From: Humulus lupulus
Taxonomy: Eukaryota > Streptophyta > Magnoliopsida > Rosales > Cannabaceae
Direction of reading: 5' to 3'
DNA length: 64,000 nt
Assembly: GCF_963169125.1 (NCBI RefSeq)
Contig: NC_084798.1
Location: 195,915,481-195,979,480 of the forward strand
Within the stretch, counting starts at the first letter, position 1. Every line of letters begins with the position of its first letter. Position numbers and translations under genes: made by a program. The notes under the pieces were generated by a model, which saw only the letters and a list, made by a program, of their open reading frames with translations, did no database searches and was not told the origin of the DNA. Shown piece after piece: positions 10,911-21,670 of this stretch.

Positions 10911-11516
10911 TGTTGACCCTTGATTTGGTCAACTGACACGGAGTCAAAAAGCTTGATGTGGATGGATGTGTTGGAATTTATATAATGACAAAAACAGTAA
11001 AGGACACAAGGAATTATAGTGGTTCGGCCCCAAGAACTGGTAATGACCTACGTCCACTTAAGCTATTATTGATATGAGATCTCAAAGGGGTGATCAAAGA
11101 ACTAGGGTTCTTCGAGTTTCACAAGCCTGAGAGAGATGAACAGTACAATCGTAATATAATAGCTCTAATTCTCTCGTAAATATGTAATTTTAATTAAGCA
11201 AAAGCCAAAAGTCCCTCCCTTGAGCTATCTTTCTCTATTTATAGGCTCAAGGAAGATTACATGAATTTGTTACAGATATTCTATCCTAATTAATCGGATA
11301 ATCAGGAATCATTGGAGATAATCTCGGAATTGATTATGCTCTCTATAAAATTATCTTAAAATATTCGGAATATACGACCATGCTGGTCGTGAAAAAAACT
11401 CAACTGCCGCGCCTGTAATGTCTTACTGGTCGATACCCTAACAGAACTCTGCCAGGTGTCAGCCACGTGTTCAAAAATTGCTTGCCACATCATCCGTGCC
11501 TGTTTTTTGGATAACA
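10911..11516 (-). repeat. 3' LTR of element T2
   Basis: TGTTGACCC at 10911 and GGATAACA at 11516 give TG...CA ends; on the minus strand it begins TGTTATCC directly after the purine tract. It is nearly identical to 21671-22275. A TATA box lies at 11244-11235 on the minus strand. Confidence 0.93.
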
Positions 11517-11531
11517 TTTGCCCCCCAAGTT
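11517..11531 (-). other. 3' polypurine tract of element T2
   Basis: On the minus strand ACTTGGGGGGCAAA immediately precedes the LTR start TGTTATCC. It is nearly identical to the tract at 53945-53958 before the 3' LTR of T1, which supports its role as plus-strand DNA primer. Confidence 0.85.
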
Positions 11532-11750
11532 TATTTATTATGACCAACAATAAATAAACTTTAAGGAAACGACCTTTCGATTACCCCACCAGATCTATTA
11601 GAGGAATTCGTGCATCCTTGGGAAAAGTAACCTACCCTTGTGTAATCACGGCTTTTCGGTTCCCAAGTAACCTATTGACGGCTATCACCCTTCCCCATGC
11701 TTCGAAAAGAGGGAACTGATGATTACTTCCTCTTTCATGCCACTGACAAA

Positions 11751-11762
11751 AAATATATATAG
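11751..11762 (+). promoter_or_regulatory. TATA box of the antisense gene in T2
   Basis: AAATATATATAG lies about 220 bp inside the 3' end of T2 on the strand opposite to gag-pol, 180 bp before a splice donor (11930) and upstream of the antisense gene. The downstream sequence (AAACCCTAAAACC, TC-rich) looks like a plant 5' untranslated exon. Confidence 0.6.
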
Positions 11763-12650
11763 CCTTCTCATAGTCTTCTTTTCCTTTTTACGCAAGTTAT
11801 TTCTCCTTCAAGAAACCCTAAAACCAGAGCCTTCAATCTCTCCGAAGACCATCTTTCAGTATTTCAAGAACCAGCCGTCCGTTTGTCTTCGCTTGAAGCT
11901 CTTCCAAATCTTCACGACCTTTGCTTCTGGTAAGTTTCAGAACCTTTATGCTTTTTTATCTTTGCCGTGCATGCCTCTGTGGGTTAACTGTTAAGTCCTT
12001 GTGTTGTCTGTGTTTCTGGGTTGAGATGCATGAAGGTAGGGGATTTATTGGGTGATACTAGATAGGATGATATTTCTTTTCCATTTAGAAGTTACGAGTT
12101 AGTTTGATAGCCGAGATCATGAATTTAGGACGTAAAACCGAAGTAAAAATTCGATTTTTATGCTAGTTGAAAAACTCAGTTTTTCCCACCCTTAAAGGAG
12201 TTGAAAAACTTTTTACTTTCACTTTTTGATTTGCTTTTCAAACTGTTCGTGTGAAAAAATTAGTTTTTTGTTAGAATGTTGTTGTATAAAAGTTTGACTT
12301 TTATACACGACCAGCGTTATTCTAAAAAACTTTCTAGACTCTTCACCCTCACCTCCCCATTCTTTTGTTCGCAGATTTTAATGCCAGATTTGTGGGGAGG
12401 TGAGCGGCCAATCGAGGACGATCTTCTTGCACAACTACTTGAAGACGAAGAACAGCCGGCCCATCGCGTTCATGAGATTCCATTTTCAAGAGTCTCTTCT
12501 TCTGGACCTCAAATGTCACCACCTCAAATGGCCCACTCTGAGTCTCCAGGAAAAAAAGAAACCAAACCCTGAAAACAACCCAAATCCTCCTGCCCAGCCT
12601 GATTCGCAGACTAGGGTTCCCTCGACCAGTGGTCGAGAAAACATTGCCCC

Positions 12651-14066
12651 TGATAACTCTACAAAATAGAGTTATTTTACCACATTTTATAAGCCAATTG
12701 TTGCTTAGTTCTTGAGTTTTTAATTAATTTATCAATTTTTTAAGTAATTTTGAATTTATTAGTTTTATTTTGATTTTATGTATTTTGATTTATTTTTTTG
12801 TATTTATTTTGTTTAATTATGTTGTTACTAATTTATGTGTGTTTAATTTCTTTATGTAGGTGTATTTGTTGGGGCAAATGAAATGTTGATAAAATGTTGG
12901 TATAAAGAAATGAAGAAATCAAGCCCAAAATGAAAGGCCAAATCCAATTCTTGACAATGCCATGTCATCAATCCATGTGCTTCTTTCTCCACCATTGGAT
13001 TTGTAACTATAGGAAAAGATGACAATTTTGAGCATGAATCCATGTGCTTTTTTTTTAGACCAATAGGAGTGTTATCCTTTACCAAAGAATTTATCTATAA
13101 ATAGGAGTCTCATTTCACCATTTCAAGCACACCTTCTCTTACACCACTTCTTCCATCTCTTTATTCTCTCCATCTTTTTCTTTTCTTAGACTAGTTTTTA
13201 TGTATTGTTAGAGGAATAATTTGGAGGTTCCTCCTCCAAATTTTCCTATTTATGTTGTAATTTTTATTTTGTTTTTGATAGTTATGGGTTTCTAATCCAC
13301 TTAAAATTATTAAGGTGGATGATGAACCAAGATATAACTATATAGTGTTTATTTTATGTTGACCTCCCAAAATGAGCAATAAAGTTTATGATTTTTCTTC
13401 TTCTAAATATTTCTTTCATCTATAATATCATGTATTTTAGATTGTTAGAACATATTTTACTTGGTTCTTAATTATGCAAAAATATAGTATTCTTTGATTA
13501 AGATGTGTCATTAAATTGTTCACATCCAATGCTTAGAACAAAAATACTATATTTTGCTTTAGAAATAACATTATTTGATTTTTTTTGTAGTTTCATTAAA
13601 TTGATTCACAACTAATGCTTTGAAGTTATACTATTGAAGTGAAGGAAAATCTATATTTTTGAATTAAAGAGAGCTTAAAGGAAGTATAATGTTTTGGAAA
13701 AGGTAATTAGATTGATTTCAATTATCACTAAAAATTGGGAAGTCAACATATTAATAAATATTATTATTTATATTTTGTGGATTCTAAAATCTTAATAATT
13801 TTATAAATAACTATTAAAAACAAATCTTTTTAGTTTATTTATTTTAATTTTTTTTAGTATTTTCTTTCTTTATTTTAAAACAAAACACATTAATCTTTGG
13901 AACTAGGTTAGAAATTTATTTCACTTTGGTAAAAATAGTTTTCTCTTTTGATTTTAGACAACTCCTTTGGGTTCGACATCCTTGCTTACACGATCACTAT
14001 TCTTTATGAACGATTCGTGCGCTTGCGATTTATAAATTTTTAAACATACCCGTTTTGGGTCCATCA
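12651..14066 (+). mobile_element. Solo LTR, 1416 bp, with target duplication GCCCC
   Basis: TGATAACTC at 12651 and GGTCCATCA at 14066 form TGAT...ATCA ends, flanked by GCCCC at 12646-12650 and 14067-14071. A TATA box (CTATAAATAG, 13095-13104) followed by a 5'-leader-like region gives the plus orientation. No coding capacity is seen. Family not proven; the tail with GGGTTCGACATCC and GTGCGCTTGCG resembles LTR ends of Athila-like gypsy elements. It interrupts the antisense gene of T2 inside an exon; the reading frame on each side agrees if insert and one duplication copy are ignored. Confidence 0.88.
13095..13104 (+). promoter_or_regulatory. TATA box in the 1.4-kb solo LTR
   Basis: CTATAAATAG with AGGAGTCTC downstream, about 445 bp into the LTR. 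It may still offer a promoter inside the antisense gene of T2, in the same direction. Confidence 0.5.
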
Positions 14067-16425
14067 GCCCCTGACCCTCGCATTCAGGTCAGGGCTCGTC
14101 CTCGACATTCAAACCTCCCTGATGTTGAGTGGTATCTTTCTCCCATCAGCCAGGTGACTCCCCGGATGCTTGCCAATTACCTTAGGAAGTATCCTCTAAC
14201 TGGGGTCAATCTCAAGATCCCTGCTGCTGACCAGAGAGCTAATCTGCCTGGGGGCGTCTACAGTGCTTGGTCAAGATACCACATAGAGGCAGGGGCTACC
14301 CTTCCTCTTCATCCATTTTACCAGGGGGTGGCAAACTTCTTTGGTGTTGCCCCCTTTCAAATTACCCCAAATGGATATAGAATGCTCGCTGCACTCTATA
14401 TCCTTTACAAACTCAAAAAATGGCCAGAGCCCACTCCCCACGAGGTCAACTTCCTTTTTGACCTTAAGTCCAACCCTCAACAGTACGGGACGGGCTTTTT
14501 TCACTTTTGTCACCAGGAATCAAACCGCACGTTCCTGAGTGACACTACCCATATCTCCAACGTGGGGAAATACAATCAGGAGTATTTCCTCACGCCAGAC
14601 ATGACTACAAACAACTTGACCTTCGCTCGAGGAGGTAAATGCCCTTTCCCACTGGTCGCTACTTTTCTTAACAAATTATTTTGTACTTCTCTATAGTATC
14701 TTGTGCCTTTCAGGACCATGGTTACGCCTGAACCCAACACCTGACATGGTGTTGAGGTCCAACACATTGGCTAGGATGGCTGACGCTGAAAAAAGCGTTA
14801 AGTCTCTGGTCACCGATGAAAACCTGAGGCTGTCTGGCCTCCTGGCTCCTCGTCAAGAAACGAGGGAACCGATGGTGGCAGACGCCACTGCCGAGGGGCA
14901 TCCCGAGCAGCAACCCCCAACGTCCCCTCCTCAAAGGAGGCCAACGGGGGTTACGATCAGGGAACCCACTGACGTCCCTTCAGCAGAGAGGCCTTCTGCG
15001 CCCCAAGGGAAGGGGAAACAAAAGGCAACAGAGTCTGTCATAGACTTGGATGAGTCTTCAGACAAAAACGGTACTGTTATTTTGCTTTTAAATAGCTTAC
15101 TAATTCCCTGTCACTTGTTTGACGGGGACGATAATTTTACGTATACTCCAAATCTAGGGCCAGACTTCTTTGTGCCAGAGAGTGAGTGTATGACTAATAG
15201 AGTCAGTAGTGTAACGACAAGTAGTTGTAGCTCAGGTATTGAACTTTGTGATTTCCTTTACCTCTTTTCTGATATGCCATGATTTTTTATCAATTTTTGT
15301 CTTACTGTCTGCATGCTTATCTTTTTCTGCAGAGATGGCTTCCCCCAATGTTTTTGACTTTTACCAGACTTAAGAGGAAGAGGAGGCCCCCCTGGTCCGA
15401 CGGAAGAAATCGGCCAGGAGACATGACGGCGAATCTAGCCAAGCACCCTCGGCCAAGAAGGGTCGAGCAGCTAATCCTCCCAAGGATGGGCCCTCTGGCC
15501 AACCTTCTGCTCAAACACCTGTCTCTGCTAAGAAGGAGGCCCCACCTGCCGCCACCAACCCTCCGCCTGTGGCTCAAATAGAACAGGCCCAACAAGCCAA
15601 ACTTCCTGGGACCAGACTCTCGAGCCATTCCCTGCGATCAAATAAAGATCGCCTTGCTCACATCCTGAAGCATGACCATTGCAGGGAAGCAATGGCTGAG
15701 GCTGAGAACATGAGGGTCGATCAGATCCTCAACAGGGCTCTTAACGAAGTAGCTAGTGTAAGTACTCTTTCTCTTGGCTTTTATCTTTCCTTCTTATAAT
15801 ATAGCCTAACCTTTATTCTTTGACTGCAGGCCATGCTGACAATGAGCGATGCTCGTACTTGCGCTAGCGCTAGCATCGAGTAGTCCCGGTGAAGGTTATT
15901 GAGGAGCTTAAGGCCGCGGAGGCCAGGCATGCTGGGGAGTTGGAGGTGGTTACCCAGCAGAAGGATGCTGCGGTGGAAGAACTGGCAGAGAAGCAAGCTT
16001 CACAGGAAACTCTAAGGAAGCAGAGGGATGACTACCTGGAGTCGAGCCGAATCCACTGGCGTGAAGTCAAGAAACTTAGGGAGGAGCATCTCGCTAAGGA
16101 CGCGACCATTGTTGTTCTCAAAAGCCAGGTGGAACATCTCAAGCTCAGTAATGCCAAGGACCTGGAGAGGTATAAGAACGTGATACTTCGGTGTTTCTAC
16201 GATTTTTGGAAACACAACCAAGGTGCCGACTTCAGTTACCTCCCAGAAGACGCTAGGAAGGCCGAGCTAGCCCGCTGCACTGCTCGGTTAGCTGCCGAAG
16301 AAAGAGCTAGGGTCCCTGCCTTCCCAAGCATTCAGCCAGCCGCCGAAGTAGAGGGAAGAGAAGCTGGCGGGGACGTGGTCGACCAGAGTGCTCCAGAAAA
16401 TCCTCCTACTCCTGAGGCTCCTTAG

Positions 16426-17118
16426 GATTTTTTGTTCTTTTGCTTTTCTTTAATCACACAACCTACGAGTCGTGATGTAAAGACTAAATTTTTTCTTTTT
16501 AATTTTGCTGTATGGGTAGTATATTTTCCTTTTACTTTGAACAATTACATCCAAGCAGTACTGCGTGCGGTGTAAAAGAATTCCTTTTGATATTATAATA
16601 TTTCTGCTTATTATAACATCTGTTCGCATGACCGAACTTAGCATAGTACTTTGGCTTGATTTAACAAAATATAAATTTTGAAAAATACTCTAAGTATCGT
16701 AGCATGCTTTCACTTATTTTGTTCATGTGTTTACATACCTCTTGGTATGCTTTGCTATCGATGTACCTTATATGCCCCCCAAGTGACTGAGGAGCTTTAG
16801 GTCCTTGGTTACTTGCCTTGACCATGACCTGTACGAACATTACTGCTCGGTAGGAAATGCAACACTTATAATACTACAAAACAATACACGTAATGAACAA
16901 ATACTTGTAAAAAATTTTTTTTACAAAGGTTGGCAAGAATGACTGGCTGCGCACAGTCCCTTATAATTCTCGTATTAAAATGGACTAAACATGTATTTAC
17001 GAGTGATCTTAAAAAGATCTTACACTTATAAGCGATTATCCATATAACATGGCTAACCCTTTTTCAAAACTTGTAAAAAGTAAAAATTAATACAAGCCAG
17101 TCCTTTAAAAATGACTGT
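16426..17118. other. Convergent spacer between antisense gene and integrase, T2
   Basis: AT-rich non-coding DNA between two genes that point at each other. It holds an inner polypurine-tract-like motif (16773-16788, minus strand) and no ORF with support. The tandem array present here in T1 is absent in T2. Confidence 0.6.
16773..16788 (-). other. Inner polypurine-tract-like motif, T2
   Basis: Minus strand GTCACTTGGGGGGCATA, sharing ACTTGGGGGGCA with the true 3' tract at 11517-11531. It lies just past the integrase end. T1 has the same kind of motif at 48463-48477. Confidence 0.55.
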
Positions 17119-17940
17119 TTATTGATAATACTTGCGCAAGTGTTCTCCGTTCCAATAGCGTGGAACGAGATCTCCATTTAAGCGTGCAAGTTTGTATGTG
17201 CCTGGATGAAGGACTTCTTTAATCTGGTAAGGTCCTTCCTAGTTTGGTCCGAGTACTCCAGCAGTTGGGTCACAGGTGTTTAAGAAAACTCGTCGAAGTA
17301 CTAGGTCTCCGACATTGAATTTTCTTTCTTTTACTTTTGAGTTAAAATACCAGGCGACTTTTTGCTGGTACGTAGCTACTCGGAGTTGGGCTTTTTCTCG
17401 TTTCTCCTCAAGCGAGTCTAGGGACTCCATTAACAGTTGGTTATTCTGGTCCTGGTCGTATGTGATTCTTCGATGTGAGGGCGGATCTAACTCGATTGGC
17501 AACATGGATTCATACCCGTATGCTAAGGAAAATGGGGTATGACCTGTTGCTGTTCGATGAGAAGTTCTATACGACCAGAGTACTTCGGGCAGTTGTTCCA
17601 GCCATGCTCCTTTAGCTTCTTCAAGCCTTTTCTTCAGGGTATCCTTAAGCATTTTATTCACTGCTTTGACTTGCCCATTTGCTTGTGGATGCGCGATCGA
17701 AGAAAAGCTTTTGATGATTCCATGTCTTTCGCAGAAGTCTGTGAATAGGTCACTGTCAAACTGGGTGTCGTTGTCTGAGAAAATCTTTTGAGGCAAACCA
17801 TATCGACAAATAATGTTCTTGATGACAAAGTCAAGAACTTTCTTTGTCGTTATGGCAGCGAGTGGCTCAGCTTCGACCCATTTGGTGAAGTAGTCGACTG
17901 CTACAACTGCGTATTTTACTCCACCCTTTCCCGTTGGCAA
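17119..17940 (-). pseudogene. Integrase core and C-terminus, element T2 (catalytic Glu replaced by Lys)
   Basis: The open part is 17239-17940. First catalytic Asp in AVDYFTKWVEAEPL, second in FSDNDTQFDS. The third acid is lost: the motif reads ANGQVKAVNK where Tat integrases have Glu before AVNK, and the codon at 17665-17667 is AAA. The C-terminal part (NVGDLVLRRVF) runs into a TAG replacing Trp near 17239. The terminal domain is still readable to about 17119. A single stop near 17985 separates it from the zinc-binding domain. Confidence 0.92.
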
Positions 17941-17985
17941 GGATCCAATTAAATCGATACCCCATATTGCGAAGGGCCATAGACT

Positions 17986-18924
17986 TTACATTTGCTTTAA
18001 CTCGTTGGGAGCTGCGCGTGGGTTCTTGGAAAATCTCTGGCACTTATCGCATTTTCGCACAAACTCCATTGAGTCTTCATTCATAGTCGGCCAGAAATAA
18101 CCCTGCCTCAGAATCTTTTTAGACAAGCTCTGCCCCCCAGCGTGATCCCCACAGAAGCCTTCATATACTTCCCTCATCAGCTCTTTAGCCTTTTCTGGTG
18201 TAATACATCTGAGCAGTGGCATGGAGTATCCTCTTCGGTAAAGAACACCATCGACTAGTATATACCTAGCAGTCTTTCTCTGAAGAGTCCTGTCTTTGTT
18301 TCTATCTACTGGTAGTACACCTTTCTTGAGATACTCCAAGTACGGTGCCATCCATGTATCTTCTATCTGAATTTCCATATTGGTTTCATCTGCTCGTATG
18401 CTCAGCTCACATAATCTCTCCATTGGCACTATATTTAAAGTGTCAGCGTCTTTTGCACTCGCGAGTTTGGCTAAGGCATCTGCGTTTGAATTTTGATCCC
18501 GAGGTATTTTTTGGAGGGTATACTTCTCGATTTGTGCCAACAAATCTTTGGTTTTGTTCAGGTAGGCCACCATTTTCAGGCCCCGTGCTTTATACTCCTC
18601 TAAGACCTGATTCACTACCAACTGTGAATCACTGTAAATATCAAGCACTTTTATACTCATGTCTTTGGCCAACCTTAGTCCAGCGAGTAGTGCTTCATAT
18701 TCGGCCTCATTGTTTGATGCGGTGAAATCGAACCTAATAGCGCAGTGAAACCGATGCACGTCTGGCGTTATCAATATCATTCCTACTCCTGCGTGAGATT
18801 CGTTGGATGATCTGTTCGTGAATAACTTCCACGAAGGGGCTTCGACTTGGGGCTCAAGCGCACTAGGTTTTTTGCACTGCTCGTTATCTGGGAGTTCAGT
18901 GAATTCAACGATAAGATCATCCAA
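17986..18924 (-). pseudogene. Second RNase H domain and integrase HHCC domain, element T2
   Basis: A 312-residue open segment. Residues ~30-155 form an archaeal/plant-type RNase H as in the Tat lineage: NEAEYEALLAGL (Glu), DSQLVVNQV (Asp) and NADALAKLAS (Asp). The first acid position reads LFTNRSSN where Asp is usual, so it is probably inactive. A linker follows, then the integrase zinc-binding part (HAGGQSLSKKI, GYFWPTM, KCDKCQRF). A stop upstream at 18987 divides it from the first RNase H. Confidence 0.88.
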
Positions 18925-18987
18925 GACTTTCCCCTTTATTGCTGCTCGCGGTGAATATGTGATATCAAACTGCCCGAGTTCGACTGC

Positions 18988-19930
18988 CTATTTTAACAAG
19001 CGTCTAGCCGCCTCTAGTTTTTGCAGAACTTGCTGAAGGGGTTGGTCAGTTAAGACTGTGATGGGATGGGCTTGGAAGTAAGGAAGTAACTTCCTTAAGG
19101 CTAAGATTAAGCAATAGGCTAATCTCTCTATGGGAGGATACCTCAATTCGGCACCGATTAACCTCTTGCTAACATAGTAAACTGCCTTTTGTACGCCTTC
19201 TTCTTCTCGTACTAGCATCGCACTAGCAGCAAATTCGGTGATCACCAGGTAAATGAACAAAGTTTCTCCATCTATAGGTTTTGATAAAACAAGAGACTGT
19301 GCCATGTCCTCCACAGTCATCATCTCGATGTCCTGGTCGTAGCATAGGGTCCAAGAATATCGTTCCCTTGCTTTTTCGCTGCTTCCCGCGAGGTGCGGGC
19401 CTCCACAGATGGTGAGTAAAGTGCCAGCTACGGGGTCAGGCTGCAAAGGTGGCAAACGTTGGCGTGCGGGCACCTGCTCGTTGCCACCTGGAGCCTCTCG
19501 TTGGGAAGTTCCCGAGGCCCGTATGTATCTCCTCAAGTGCCCTTGTATGATAAGGAACTCGATTTCATGTTTTAGCTGGTTGCACTGGTTTGTATCGTGT
19601 TCGGAGTCGTTATGATAACGACAGAACTTGGAAGTATCTCTCTTCGAAATATCCTTTCGAATGGGAGCAGGTCTTTTGTAAGGCACACTAGAACTCGTGG
19701 CCTGATACACCTCTCCCCGAGACTCAATAAAGGCAGTGTAGTTAGTGAACCGCGGTTCATAACGATTGCCCTTGGCGCGTTTATTTTTAGAGGTGGAAGG
19801 CTCATTATGCGATCGTTTCCCCCCATTCTTGCCATTTCCATTGTCGTTCCTGTTGCCTTTGCCGTTGGGTTTTGACCCATTGGCGGCTTTGGCGGGCTCG
19901 GCAGTCCCCTTATCCTTGCCTGGGGGGTTT
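18988..19930 (-). pseudogene. In-frame Gag to RNase H fusion, element T2 (protease and RT deleted)
   Basis: One open frame begins in the Gag basic linker (NPPGKDKG, KRAKGNRYEPRFTNY), passes the Tat-type zinc motif (CRYHNDSEHDTNQC) and the pre-protease linker (ICGGPHLAGSSEKARERYS), then moves without a stop into the first RNase H-like segment (LSKPIDGETLFIYL, KAVYYVSKRLIGAE, FQAHPITVLTD). Everything between, all of protease and nearly all of RT, is absent. It ends at a TAG that replaces the Trp of the usual WAVEL motif. Upstream, a frameshift at a C-run near 19920 divides it from the Gag body. Confidence 0.85.
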
Positions 19931-21548
19931 TCCTTCGCTGGCGATGGCATCTTCGAGCTTGATGTACCGATCAGCTCTATCCAAAAATTCTTGAGTAGTC
20001 TTAACTCCATGCTTTCTGAGGCTACTCCACAAAGGCGTGCGGCGCCTAACTCCCGTGGTTAAGGCCATCATCTTGCCCTCATCTCCCACTGTTTTGGCTC
20101 TAGCCGCTGCTCACATGAAGCGCTGGATGTAATCCTTCAATGGTTCTCCTTCTTGCTGGCGTATCTCGACCAACTAATTCGCCTCAGCTGGGTGACCACG
20201 ACCCGCATAGAATTGTCCGTAAAATTATTTTACGAACATCTCCCAAGAAACAATACTTGCAGGAGGGAATTTGAAAAACCACTCCTATGCAGCATCAGAA
20301 AGTGTTGCAGGGAAGATCCTGCAACGAGAGTCTTCGGACACTTTCTGAATGTCCATCTGTATCTCAAACTTGTTGACATGAGATACCGGGTCACCATACT
20401 CGTCAAAGTTAGGAAGCGTGGGCATCTTAAACTTGCTAGGAGTTTCTGCCACAGCTATCCTCTGAACGAAAGGAGTGCCCCTTCTCCTGTCGTACTCGAT
20501 ATGAGACGTCCTTCCCCCGACCAGCTGCTGTACTGCCTGGTTCAGGGCATCTATTTGGGCTTGCACGACGTTAGGAATCGCTGGTGCCTCTGCTGCTGGG
20601 GGAATGTACTAGTCATGTCGTTCCCGAAGATTGTTGAATACATCTCTTAAATCTTCGTCTCTTCGCTGCTGCTCGCTTGCTCTGAGCCGGTTAAAGACGT
20701 TATTTTGTCTGGGCTGCCCCTCAACATCACGTCTCTCGGGTTGGTCTTCCCTAGGTGGCGGGCTTCTGCCCCCACCTCTCTCTTCATGTCTCTAATCGGC
20801 ATTTCCTCTACCTGAGTCGGCCTCATTGTAACCATGGCCATCTCTGAATCTTGATTGGCTATGGTGGGATCTGTCGTCCCCTCGGTTGCCTCCTCGGGTT
20901 GGAACTTTCCGAGCGTTAGAGGGTGGCCTGCGTTGGTTGGTAGGTCCCCATGCATTATCATGTTGTGGGGGGCCCCGGACCGCAGAGCTTATCTCTGAGT
21001 TCCTTCTATTACCAGAAGGACGTTGCCCTCTGCTCGGTGGGTTTGGTTCTTCGCCCCTATGGCGTCTAGGACTGCGGGGTCGCTGCCCGGCCCCTTGGCT
21101 GCGGGGGATTGCCTCAACTAGCCTGAGATGGAGGCTGCGCTTCAGGATCCCTTAGTGGGACATCATCTTGAGGCATTGAAGGCTGCTCGGGCCTTTGGGG
21201 GCTCGACAGCTGGATCGGCAGGCTAGGATTGGGACCCCTTTGGGGTGGCCCATTTGCAGATTAATCAGGCTGTGAGGCAGGTGCAGCCTGATTCTTAGCC
21301 AACTGCAGGGCTGCCTCGAGGGCTGCCATGGCCTCCCTCTGACGACGGTCCATCTCCGCCTATCTTTCACTCAGTTCCTGGCGCTGTCTCTCAATCTCTT
21401 GTTGCTGCCGCACCATAATCTCAGCAGCACTTTCTTGGTTGGCCCTCTGATTGGCCAGTTCATCCTGCAATACCCCCAGGGTATTTCTCAGCGTTTCGGA
21501 ATCCAATTCTTCCTCATCAAATTCCAAATGTGGCTCATTTTCAGCCAT
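19931..21548 (-). pseudogene. gag: gag pseudogene, element T2 (Tat)
   Basis: Starts with MAENEPHLEFDEEELDSE at 21548 and continues in pieces through a Gln/Glu-rich helix (21360-21548), a low-complexity Arg/Pro/Gly linker (20650-21150) and the capsid core (20285-20566: FKMPTLPNFDEYGDPVSH). Degraded sequence follows (QQEGEPLKDYIQRF near 20140-20170; DRADRYIKLEDA near 19950). Several stops and frameshifts are present. Layout and motifs are those of plant Tat-type Gag. Confidence 0.82.
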
Positions 21549-21648
21549 GTTTGGAGGAGGAGGAGGCGGTTGAGATGGTGTCGTGCTAGCCGCCTATCCA
21601 GTCTTCTTTGTTGTTTTCGTCATTACTATATCAACGATTTCGTATCAA

Positions 21649-21667
21649 GCTCTCAATGAAAGCACCA
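21649..21667 (-). other. Primer binding site, element T2 (tRNA not assigned)
   Basis: Minus strand TGGTGCTTTCATTGAGAGC three bases after the LTR end (spacer TTC). T3 has TGGTGCTTTCATC in the same position (60842). The two elements therefore share at least 12 bases of primer site, which differ from the initiator methionine type used by the Tekay elements here. Confidence 0.75.
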
Positions 21668-21670
21668 GAA

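Larger units (their letters stand above)
11780..16425 (+). pseudogene. Antisense, intron-containing gene of Tat element T2 (gypsy-type transposon domain plus coiled coil)
   Basis: Transcribed against gag-pol. Supported introns: 11930-12374 (5' leader, GTAAGT...TTCGCAG), 14635-14713, 15236-15332 and 15758-15829; the frame continues across 14635-14713 and 15236-15332. ATG at 12381 starts an acidic N-terminus (PDLWGGERPIEDDLL). The domain at 14072-14634 (YPLTGVNLKIP, PLHPFYQGVANFFGVAPFQI, NGYRMLAALYILYKLKKWPEP) resembles the Pfam 'putative gypsy type transposon' family. A low-complexity middle follows, then a coiled coil (15889-16150) and a conserved tail (FWKHNQG). Breaks: an indel in the A-run near 12553, the solo LTR at 12651-14066, a TAA at 15371, and a stop plus frameshift near 15881. 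A fifth intron near 15070-15130 is uncertain. The protein's role is unknown. Confidence 0.8.

Noticed and set aside
11719..11994. 91-residue ORF as the true N-terminus of the antisense protein
   Set aside because: It crosses a strong splice donor (11930) and begins in the promoter/leader region; the ATG at 12381 after the acceptor fits better.
12852..13085. 77-residue minus-strand ORF
   Set aside because: Lies within the solo LTR, antisense to its TATA box, with no domain.
19597..20062. Overlapping plus-strand ORFs with hydrophobic stretches
   Set aside because: Opposite strand of the Gag basic linker of T2; the hydrophobicity is a by-product.
20153..20650. 165-residue plus-strand ORF
   Set aside because: Lies antisense over the gag of T2, with no domain; a shadow of the minus-strand frame.
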